Shown: positions 5,930 to 11,484 of the stretch, in pieces
Numbering within the stretch: position 1 is the first letter of the stretch
Layout of the letters: the number at the start of each line of letters is the position of its first letter
Source of the DNA: Pseudomonadota bacterium
Lineage (GTDB): Bacteria; Myxococcota; Polyangia; Polyangiales; Polyangiaceae
NCBI GenBank assembly: GCA_023419055.1
Contig: JAEZYO010000430.1
Location: forward strand, 1 to 12,372
DNA length: 12,372 nucleotides
Direction of reading: 5' to 3'
Program-made: the position numbers and the translations under genes
Notes under the pieces: model-generated
What the model saw: only the letters and a program-made list of their open reading frames with translations
The model's database searches: none
What the model was told of the DNA's origin: nothing

Positions 5930-8680
5930 ATGCGCTGGCCTGTTCCTACCGCCGTACTGGTATGTTCGTGTATTGCCCTGCTCGCTGCTTGCGGCGACCA
6001 ACAAGGCGCCGGGCCCGGAGCCGGTGCCGGAGCCGGTGTAGGCGGCAGCGCTGGAGCCTCGGCTGGAAGCGGCGGCTCGGGCACGGGCGGGAGCTCCGCC
6101 CCCCAGAGCTGCCAGGCGGGGCTCACGAGCTGCGGCACGCAATGCGTGGACGTGACCACGGACGCGACCCACTGCGGAGCGTGCGGGATGAGCTGCGCCG
6201 CCGGGCAGACCTGCGGCAACGGTGCGTGCGCGTGCCTGGCCGGGAATACGTCGTGCGCCGGAGCCTGTGTGGACACCTCGACGGACGTCGCGAACTGCGG
6301 CGCGTGCGGTACGGCGTGTCAGACCGGCGAAGCTTGTAGCCAGTCGGCCTGTGCTTGCCTGCCGGGCCTGACGCGCTGCGACCTCGCGTGCACCGACACC
6401 GGGTCCGATCCCGCGCACTGCGGCGCGTGCGGCACCTCCTGCGCGACCGGCAAGGTCTGTTCGCTGGGAGCCTGCGCGGACAGCTGCGCGGACGGGCTCA
6501 CGCAGTGCGGCGCGGCTTGCGTCGACACGCTGACCAGCGTCTCGAACTGCGGAGAGTGCGGCAAAGCTTGTGGAGCTGGTCAAACCTGCGAGAGCGGAAG
6601 CTGTCAGTGCCAGGGCGGGCAGACCAGCTGCAACGGCACCTGCGTCGACACTCAGAACGACGAGGCCAACTGCGGAGAGTGCGGCAAGACCTGCGGCGCG
6701 GGCCAGCTGTGTAATCAGGGCAACTGCAGCTGCCAGAACGGCGCAACCGAATGCAACGGCGCTTGCGTCAACCTCGACACGGACACGACCAACTGCGGCG
6801 AGTGCGGCAACGAGTGTGGCGCGAGCCAGAGCTGCGTTTCCGGTGACTGCCAGGGGGGCGGCGGCGGGAGCGGCGGCGCTGGCGGAAGCAGCGGTTCGGG
6901 CGGCACGTCCGGGTCCGGAGGCAGCGGCGGAGGGACCCCGGGCGTGTGCGACCCGGGGACGACGACCACGGCTTGGGCCACCAGCTGCCCGACGAGCGCC
7001 CCAGCCTGCACGGCCGGGACGTGGACCGCGGGCGGCCCCGATCCGGATCACTCGGGCTACAAGCTCATCAAGGAGTCGGCGCACTTCGCGATCTACTCCG
7101 ACGAGAACATCGCCGACTCGACCGCGACGAACGCGCTCGACACGCTCGAGAACGTGATCTGGAAGAAGTACTTCGGCTCACCGATCTTCTTCAAAGAGCC
7201 GCTCTGCAACGCGGCGAACAAGATCAAGGCCAGCATCCACATCCACTCCGGCTGGGGCCTCTCGGGCGGCGCTTGGGCGTCGAACCGCATGGGCATGTGG
7301 ATGGCGCCGGGCGGGCTGAACGATCACTGGGGACTCGCGCACGAGTTCATGCACGCCGTGCAGAGCGTGAGCGGCGGCATGTCCTGCAACCAGAGCAACA
7401 CCTGTGGTTGGATCTACGAGAGCCACGCGAATTTCATGCCGCACCAGCTCGACGAGTACCGCGGCGACGTGCACTGCTCGGAGCTGTCCGTGAACGCGCC
7501 GCACCTTTACCTCGGCTCCACGCGCGACCGGTACTGCAACTGGCAGTTCATGGAGTTCTTGAAGGACAAGCACTGCTACAGCGCGGTCAACGAGATCTGG
7601 ACGAGCTCACCCAGCAATGATCCCTTCTCGCAGATCATGAAGACGCGCGGCTGGAACATCAGCCAGATGAACGACTTCTTCGGCGAGTGGGCGATGCACA
7701 ACGTGACCTGGGACTACAAGGACCCGCCACCTACCGCCGGAAACAGCCAGAGCGCGACCTACCGTCAGAAGTACGGTTCGATCACCGACAAATCCAAGAA
7801 CGAGCGCCGCATCCGCCTCACGCAACTCGAGCCCATCGACTCGAGCTGGGCGACGAACAAGCGCTTCGTCACGCCTTCCGCGTGGGCTCCACAGCGCTGG
7901 GGCTACAACATCGTTCGGCTCTTCCCGGAGGCGGGCAAGACCAGCGTGAAGGTCACCTTCCGCGGCGTCACTCAGAACGGCGCGAGCTCGGACTGGCGCT
8001 GGGGGCTCGTCGCCACCGACTCGGCCATCACCACCCCCCGCTACAGCAAGCTCCAGAGCGGCGCCGACGGCGAGCTCGAGTTCTGCATCGACTCGGGCGA
8101 GTCCCTGTTCCTCGTGGTCGTCGGAACACCCTCGGTCCAGAAGCAAATCGTCTGGGACCAGATGTACAACACCATTCACCGTTACCCGTGGATGGTGGAG
8201 CTCACGGGCGCATGGCCCGACGGATTCAAGAACGGCGCGCGCGACGCTTGCGCTCAAGGCAGCCCTCACTCGAACGGTGGAGGCTGCGTGGTCGGTAGCG
8301 TGCCGGCGAGCGTGTACGTCGGGCCCTACGCGACCGTGCTCGGAGGCAACGTGAGCGGCAACGCGCGGATCGAGGACCACGCGGTCGTGACGTCGGGAAC
8401 GACCGTTTCGGGCGGGACCGTCACCGGGCTCTCCATCTTGACGAACGGCTTCTCGGTGAGCGGCTCCGCCAAGGTCGCCGCGACGTTCTACCCGCTCGGC
8501 TTCTTCGAGGGCGGCCAGGGCGCCTCCGGCAGCGCGACCTTGATCGGCGATCTCGAGTACCGGGGTCAGGGTCTCAACAAATCGAGCGGCACCTATTTCG
8601 GCTTCGTCGACTCCGGGACCGCGGCGGCGAGCAACACGACGGACGTGACCATCGCGCCTCCGTACGCCTGGCGCCCCTGA
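5930..8680 (+). CDS. Lipoprotein with six 8-Cys Stig1-like repeats, HExxH metallopeptidase-like domain and C-terminal beta-helix
   Basis: This 916-residue exported lipoprotein opens with MRWPVPTAVLV and a clear lipobox LLAAC (Cys21), then a Gly/Ala/Ser linker (about 26-58). Six tandem repeats fill residues 61-308, each with eight cysteines, resembling Stig1-type repeats common in myxobacteria. A second Gly/Ser linker (309-340) leads to a domain with HEFMH (His471, Glu472, His475) and a candidate third metal ligand Glu497 in IYESHANF, the gluzincin pattern. A beta-rich module (about 622-770, with WAPQRWGYNIVRLFP and DWRWGLVATD) follows. From about 789, segments like VYVGPYATVLGGNVSGNARI suggest a hexapeptide-like left-handed beta-helix. 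The part after the linker recalls the DUF6055 / Svx-AvrXca-like putative zinc peptidases; this is from memory, with no search done. It likely acts outside the cell, tethered to a membrane. Substrate is unknown. The start is fixed by the signal peptide and SD site. Confidence 0.85.
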   Translation: MRWPVPTAVLVCSCIALLAACGDQQGAGPGAGAGAGVGGSAGASAGSGGSGTGGSSAPQSCQAGLTSCGTQCVDVTTDATHCGACGMSCAAGQTCGNGACACLAGNTSCAGACVDTSTDVANCGACGTACQTGEACSQSACACLPGLTRCDLACTDTGSDPAHCGACGTSCATGKVCSLGACADSCADGLTQCGAACVDTLTSVSNCGECGKACGAGQTCESGSCQCQGGQTSCNGTCVDTQNDEANCGECGKTCGAGQLCNQGNCSCQNGATECNGACVNLDTDTTNCGECGNECGASQSCVSGDCQGGGGGSGGAGGSSGSGGTSGSGGSGGGTPGVCDPGTTTTAWATSCPTSAPACTAGTWTAGGPDPDHSGYKLIKESAHFAIYSDENIADSTATNALDTLENVIWKKYFGSPIFFKEPLCNAANKIKASIHIHSGWGLSGGAWASNRMGMWMAPGGLNDHWGLAHEFMHAVQSVSGGMSCNQSNTCGWIYESHANFMPHQLDEYRGDVHCSELSVNAPHLYLGSTRDRYCNWQFMEFLKDKHCYSAVNEIWTSSPSNDPFSQIMKTRGWNISQMNDFFGEWAMHNVTWDYKDPPPTAGNSQSATYRQKYGSITDKSKNERRIRLTQLEPIDSSWATNKRFVTPSAWAPQRWGYNIVRLFPEAGKTSVKVTFRGVTQNGASSDWRWGLVATDSAITTPRYSKLQSGADGELEFCIDSGESLFLVVVGTPSVQKQIVWDQMYNTIHRYPWMVELTGAWPDGFKNGARDACAQGSPHSNGGGCVVGSVPASVYVGPYATVLGGNVSGNARIEDHAVVTSGTTVSGGTVTGLSILTNGFSVSGSAKVAATFYPLGFFEGGQGASGSATLIGDLEYRGQGLNKSSGTYFGFVDSGTAAASNTTDVTIAPPYAWRP
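6110..6853 (+). repeat. Six tandem cysteine-rich coding repeats (about 41 residues each)
   Basis: The units cover residues 61-101, 102-142, 143-185, 186-226, 227-267 and 268-308 of the lipoprotein. Each has cysteines at unit positions 1, 8, 12, 22, 25, 29, 35 and 40, giving 48 in all. Unit 3 carries two extra residues (Asp-Ser). Units 1-3 share CGACG at the core while units 4-6 share CGECG, so the array splits into two sub-families. Confidence 0.85.
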
Positions 8681-8682
8681 TT

Positions 8683-8722
8683 CCGAAGCTCGCGAGCGGC
8701 GGCTCGATCTCACCCGCTTCGG
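8683..8722 (+). terminator. Compound hairpin after the lipoprotein stop codon, no T-tract
   Basis: CCGAAGC (8683-8689) pairs with GCTTCGG (8716-8722). Inside it CGAGC (8693-8697) pairs with GCTCG (8702-8706) around a GGCG loop. It starts two bases after the stop. Lacking a T-run, it may act as a 3'-end stabiliser or a Rho-assisted end rather than a classical intrinsic terminator. Confidence 0.35.
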
Positions 8723-8777
8723 CGCCCGGAACCCGGTCCGCCGCTGTCGAACGGGTCGGCCGCCGCCGTTTTCGTCT

Positions 8778-8791
8778 CAGCCGGCCGGCTG
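8778..8791. promoter_or_regulatory. Perfect 14-bp palindrome CAGCCGGCCGGCTG (candidate operator)
   Basis: The two 7-base halves are exact reverse complements. It lies 99 bases upstream of the ATG at 8891, in a non-coding gap, with no T-tract after it. A dimeric regulator site for the small-protein/sigma unit is possible, but GC-rich palindromes of this composition can arise by chance. Confidence 0.3.
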
Positions 8792-8874
8792 CCGTCAGCG
8801 CAATCCCCTCGAGTTTCGGTGGCTTCTCGGGATCGGGCCGCCGAGTTCTCGGTTCGCCCCCACGGCGTAAGTTT

Positions 8875-8883
8875 TGCTAGACT
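8875..8883 (+). promoter_or_regulatory. Extended -10-like element TGCTAGACT, candidate leaderless start
   Basis: TG-C-TAGACT ends seven bases before ATG 8891. This spacing places transcription initiation at or next to the A of the start codon, which fits a leaderless mRNA and the absence of an SD sequence. No good -35 box is visible, consistent with an extended -10 promoter. Confidence 0.4.
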
Positions 8884-8890
8884 GCCGGGG

Positions 8891-9160
8891 ATGGCGAGCA
8901 AACAAGCAGCCTCGGCGAAACCGAGCGGCGCTACCGGGAGCGACGAGCTCCAAAAGCTTCGCCGCGGGGAGATGACCTTCGAGGAGTACCTCGACAGCCG
9001 CGCGGCGCGCGCCGTCGAGCCCCTCAGGACCAGCGTCTCGCCGGAACAGCTGGAGCTGGTTCGCGAGACCGTTCGCGCACAGCTCGAGAACGATCCGAAC
9101 GTCGCCGCTCTGGTCCGCAGGGTGACCGGCCGGGATCCTCGCGCTCTGGGACGCTCCTGA
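8891..9160 (+). CDS. Small charged helical protein of unknown function upstream of the sigma factor gene
   Basis: I do not recognise a named family. The 89-residue product starts MASKQAASAKPSGATG, a flexible N-terminus, then continues as a charged, helix-favouring body with ELQKLRRGEMTFEEYLDSR and SPEQLELVRETVRAQLEN, ending VRRVTGRDPRALGRS. It has no signal peptide, membrane segment or cysteine, so it is probably cytoplasmic. A GTG at 8819 could extend the frame by 24 residues, but ATG 8891 sits right after a -10-like element and has the more natural start. It precedes the sigma factor gene by 82 bases on the same strand, so the two are likely co-transcribed. A role as sigma-factor partner or antagonist is an inference from position, size and charge only. 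Confidence 0.65.
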   Translation: MASKQAASAKPSGATGSDELQKLRRGEMTFEEYLDSRAARAVEPLRTSVSPEQLELVRETVRAQLENDPNVAALVRRVTGRDPRALGRS

Positions 9161-9230
9161 GTCATGAGTCGGGGTCAGGGGTTGCGCCCGCGCCTGGGGT
9201 GCCAAAAGAGCGCTGACTCGCGCCGTGCGG

Positions 9231-9236
9231 GGGGAG
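9231..9236 (+). promoter_or_regulatory. Ribosome binding site GGGGAG deciding the 9243 start
   Basis: GGGGAG lies six bases before GTG 9243. The alternative in-frame GTG at 9225 has no SD-like sequence, so 9243 is preferred. Confidence 0.5.
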
Positions 9237-9242
9237 CCCAGC

Positions 9243-9968
9243 GTGCCCGCTCTTGATTCGCCGGAGGTGCTGGAGCGCTTTCACGCCGAGCTCGATCTCG
9301 TCGAGATCGTGGCGCGTCAGGTCATCCGCGCTACCGCGAGCACCATCGATCTCGATGATCTGTTGAGCGCCGGCCGAGAAGGCCTGCTCGCTGCGGCGCG
9401 CCGCTTCGACCCGACTCAAGAAGCCACTTTTCGCACCTACGCCGACTACCGGGTGCGCGGAGCGATGCTCGACGAAATTCGCACGATGGCGGCCCTACCC
9501 CGGCGGGCCTACGCCCGCCTGGCAGCGCTCGAGGCCGCATCGGCCTACAGCGAAGGCGACTGGCAAGCCTCGAGCTCGAGCGGCGAAATGAGCGAGGGTG
9601 ACGCGGAGCGAGCCCTGGACGACCACCTCGCCGCCATGGCCGCTGCCACCGCTATCGCGGTCGTGGTGGACGCGTCTCGCGGAGAGTCGGCAGCGAAGAC
9701 TTCCATCGCACCCGGTGACGATCCCGAGCAGGCCTTCGCGACCGCGGAGCTCGTCGCACGAGTACGCCGCGAGATCGACAACCTCACCGAAGAGCGAGAG
9801 CTGACGACCGACGCGCGGGAGATCATCCAACGCCACTACTTCGAGGGGCAGAGCATTTCGCAGATCGCCCGCGAGCTCAACATCGACAAATCCTGGGCGA
9901 GCCGCCAGCACTCACGCGCCATCGCGCGGCTCGCCGAGCGACTGCGCGAACCGGAACCCGTACACTGA
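9243..9968 (+). CDS. Alternative sigma-70 family factor, FliA/SigB-like (group 3)
   Basis: This is a 241-residue RNA polymerase sigma subunit that would direct transcription of a specific regulon. Region 2 runs over about 36-80: DLDDLLSAGREGLLAAARRF, then FRTYADYRVRGAMLDEIR, whose RxRGAMLDE signature is typical of the FliA/WhiG/SigB-SigF group. Region 4 is about 185-232: LTTDAREIIQRHYFEGQSIS followed by the helix-turn-helix QIARELNIDKSWASRQHSRA. Between them, where FliA-type proteins carry region 3, there is an acidic, Ser/Ala-rich stretch (ASSSSGEMSEGD through SIAPGDDPEQAF) that I cannot align to a normal region 3. There is no extended C-terminus as in ECF41-like factors. It follows the 89-residue protein and converges with the minus-strand 109-residue gene, stops 16 bases apart. 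No flagellar gene is in view, so a motility role is not supported here. Confidence 0.9.
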   Translation: MPALDSPEVLERFHAELDLVEIVARQVIRATASTIDLDDLLSAGREGLLAAARRFDPTQEATFRTYADYRVRGAMLDEIRTMAALPRRAYARLAALEAASAYSEGDWQASSSSGEMSEGDAERALDDHLAAMAAATAIAVVVDASRGESAAKTSIAPGDDPEQAFATAELVARVRREIDNLTEERELTTDAREIIQRHYFEGQSISQIARELNIDKSWASRQHSRAIARLAERLREPEPVH

Positions 9969-9974
9969 CGCGGC

Positions 9975-9984
9975 GCTCGCGAGC
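9975..9984. terminator. Palindrome GCTCGCGAGC between convergent stop codons
   Basis: This perfect 10-bp palindrome fills most of the 16-base gap between the convergent stops at 9968 and 9985. It could form a short bidirectional hairpin in either transcript but has no T-tract, so terminator function is only possible. The same 10-mer also occurs at 8688-8697 after the lipoprotein stop. Confidence 0.25.
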
Positions 9985-10314
9985 TCAGGCGTGAACGCGG
10001 ACGCCGCTGGCGAGCGCCGTCGCGAGCCAGCGAGCGAGGACGGAAGCCGCCTCACCGCGAGCGGTGAGCTCGACTCCCCCCGTGGTCGCGACGCGCTTCT
10101 CGTAAGCGGCCTCGTGCGCTTGCATGAACTGATCGAGATCCTCGAAGTCGAGCGCCATGGCCCGAGCTTCCAGGTGCTGGTCGAAGCACTGGCCGAGGTA
10201 GGGCGGGAGCCCGGTCGGTCGAGCGTGGACCAGCCACGACCTTCCCAGCCGAGCGCAGTACACGTTGAGCAGCTCGAACCGCTCGTTGGTCGGGGATTTT
10301 GCTTCGGAACCCAT
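9985..10314 (-). CDS. 109-residue protein of unknown function, downstream of a Ser/Thr kinase gene
   Basis: I do not recognise the family. The product begins MGSEAKSPTNERFELLNVYC, contains the tract HARPTGLPPYLGQCFDQHLE, an acidic segment MALDFEDLDQFMQAHEAAYE, and ends in an Ala-rich, helix-favouring tail. No signal peptide or membrane helix is visible, so it is probably cytoplasmic. The start is well supported: GAGGTGA (10318-10324 on the minus strand), an excellent SD match, precedes ATG 10314. It begins 38 bases after the stop of the kinase gene on the same strand, so the two probably share a transcript. It could be a substrate, scaffold or regulator of that kinase; this is inference from context. 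Its strong SD site contrasts with the kinase upstream, which has none, so it may be made in greater amount. Confidence 0.7.
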   Translation of the reverse strand: MGSEAKSPTNERFELLNVYCARLGRSWLVHARPTGLPPYLGQCFDQHLEARAMALDFEDLDQFMQAHEAAYEKRVATTGGVELTARGEAASVLARWLATALASGVRVHA

Positions 10315-10317
10315 GAA

Positions 10318-10324
10318 TCACCTC
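10318..10324 (-). promoter_or_regulatory. Strong ribosome binding site GAGGTGA for the 109-residue protein
   Basis: Read on the minus strand, GAGGTGA lies just before ATG 10314 with GAGG six bases from the start. It is the best SD match in the window and fixes this start. Confidence 0.65.
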
Positions 10325-10352
10325 GGGGTTTGCAGCGTGGCCTGGAGCCGCG

Positions 10353-11225
10353 TCAGGCGAACGGTCGCCGCCTGAAAGTGGGTGGTGAAATCTCGTCGAG
10401 AGCGCGGCGCAGCTCCGCCGCGTTCTGAAAGCGCTGCTCGCGCTCGACTCGGACCGCGCGCAGCACGAGCGCGTCCAGGGCCGGTGAGACCGCCTCGCCG
10501 CCGTAAGTCGAAGGAGGTTGCGCCTCGAGCGCTCCCTCGTCGAACGGGCCTCGACCGGCGAGCATCTCGTAGAGGACGAGCCCGAGCGCGTACAGATCGG
10601 CGCGATGATCTACGCGCTCCCCGCGCGCTTGCTCGGGGCTCATGAAGCGGGGCGAACCGACGAGCGCGCCCGTTTGGGTGCGCACCGCGAGCGGCGGTGG
10701 CGCGCCTTGAATCTCTCCGAGCACGCGAGCAAGCCCGAAATCGAGGACCTTGAGCACCCGCCCGTAGCCGGCCACCTCGTGCAAGAAGAGGTTCTCGGGC
10801 TTGAGGTCGCGGTGAACGATGCCGAGAGCGTGGGCCGCATCCAGCGCGTCGAGCGTCTGCCGCGCCCACCCGATAGCCTCCGGCGCGGGAAGCCGGCGTC
10901 GCGCGAGCACCTCCTTGGCGAGGGTGCGCCCTTCGAGGAGCTCCATCACGATGCAGGGACGTCCGTCTCGGGCGGTCCAGAAGTCGACGACTTCGACCAC
11001 GTTGGGGTGCTGCAGCCTGCCGAGCGCCTGAGCTTCGAGCCTCATCCGGTCGATGAATTGCGGTGTTGCCGCAAAATCGGCATGCAACACCTTCAACGCG
11101 AACTGCCTGCCGATGGAGCGCTCCACCACCGCGAACACCTCGCCCATGCCGCCCTGCCCGAGGCACCGGAGAGCCTGATACGGTGTCCCGGCGAGGACCT
11201 CGTCGACGCTGAAACCTGCGTTCAT
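10353..11225 (-). CDS. Hanks-type Ser/Thr protein kinase, kinase domain only
   Basis: This 290-residue soluble kinase phosphorylates Ser/Thr using ATP. Numbered from ATG 11225: glycine loop LGQGGMGEV (22-30), ATP-binding Lys45 in FALKVLH, helix C Glu64 in RLEAQAL, catalytic loop HRDLKPEN (138-145), DFG at 162-164, activation segment LVGSPRFMSPEQARG, and RADLYALGLVLYEML. All core catalytic residues are present, so it should be active; the RD pair suggests activation-loop control. The protein ends about where the domain ends, without the transmembrane helix, PASTA, TPR or other sensor module often found in this family. A GTG at 11258 would add 11 residues; neither start has an SD site and the ATG is chosen for a typical short N-terminus. 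It is followed by the 109-residue gene and diverges from a second kinase gene. Confidence 0.93.
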   Translation of the reverse strand: MNAGFSVDEVLAGTPYQALRCLGQGGMGEVFAVVERSIGRQFALKVLHADFAATPQFIDRMRLEAQALGRLQHPNVVEVVDFWTARDGRPCIVMELLEGRTLAKEVLARRRLPAPEAIGWARQTLDALDAAHALGIVHRDLKPENLFLHEVAGYGRVLKVLDFGLARVLGEIQGAPPPLAVRTQTGALVGSPRFMSPEQARGERVDHRADLYALGLVLYEMLAGRGPFDEGALEAQPPSTYGGEAVSPALDALVLRAVRVEREQRFQNAAELRRALDEISPPTFRRRPFA

Positions 11226-11484
11226 GGGGCGGCGCAAAGCAGGAGGGTTCGAGTTCACTTTAATTCATATCGGCCGACCACGCGGCAGGGTTGCTTGGTT
11301 CGTGCCTTTTGCTGCGATGCCCCATGATGAGCCCTGCTCACCGACCCGTTGCGCCGGACCTACTCCCAAGGCATGAAGGAAGGGAGGGCCGATTGTGGGC
11401 CTCGAGGGCGGCCAGCGGAGCGGCGCGGGCACGCTCCCGGCAAGACGCAACGATTTCGGTGGCTGACCGATAAGCTTCCAGAGA
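11226..11484. promoter_or_regulatory. Divergent control region between the two kinase genes
   Basis: The 259 bases must carry both promoters. For the plus-strand kinase, TAAGCT (11471-11476) ends eight bases before its ATG, and an inverted repeat TCGGT-GGCTG-ACCGA (11456-11470) abuts it. For the minus-strand kinase, TAAAGT-like and TATGAA-like -10 candidates lie in the AT-rich patch at 11257-11272, and a partial sigma-54 match is at 11292-11307. A small palindrome TCGGCCGA is at 11270-11277. Nothing coding is convincing. Confidence 0.45.
11292..11307 (-). promoter_or_regulatory. Weak sigma-54-like element upstream of the kinase-only gene
   Basis: On the minus strand AGGCACGAACCAAGCA keeps the invariant GG-N10-GC spacing and the GGCACG -24 core, but has AA instead of TT before the -12 GC. 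Initiation would fall near 11280, giving a leader of roughly 55 bases to ATG 11225. Myxobacteria use sigma-54 widely, but the match is imperfect and a similar chance match occurs at 9190-9204. Confidence 0.22.

Larger units (their letters stand above)
8681..8890. other. Intergenic region between the metallopeptidase-like lipoprotein and the small helical protein
   Basis: These 210 bases hold a compound hairpin just after the stop (8683-8722), a perfect 14-bp palindrome (8778-8791) and a -10-like element abutting the next start (8875-8883). GGAAC at 8728-8732 has no TCTGA at the right distance, so I do not call an ECF promoter here. Nothing coding is convincing. Confidence 0.45.

Noticed and set aside
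6853..6960. Gly/Ser-coding low-complexity tract as a mobile or recombination site
   Set aside because: It is in frame and reads as an ordinary interdomain linker; no flanking duplications or terminal inverted repeats were seen.
5822..7084. Minus-strand 420-codon open frame over the cysteine-repeat region
   Set aside because: Its Ala/Arg/Gly-rich repeated pattern is only the complement of the cysteine repeats; the plus frame has a signal peptide, lipobox and SD site.
8688..8697. GCTCGCGAGC shared with 9975-9984 as a repeated genomic signal
   Set aside because: Two copies after stop codons are suggestive, but GCTCGC and CTCGCG words are very common in this GC-rich window, so recurrence here is weak evidence.
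7607..8713. Minus-strand 368-codon open frame antisense to the metallopeptidase-like gene
   Set aside because: No motif and shadow-like composition; the opposite strand encodes a continuous folded-domain sequence.
9190..9204. Sigma-54-like TGGCACCCCAGGCGC on the minus strand
   Set aside because: It keeps GG-N10-GC but points antisense into the small-protein gene from a short intra-operon gap and has a poor -12 element; probably chance.
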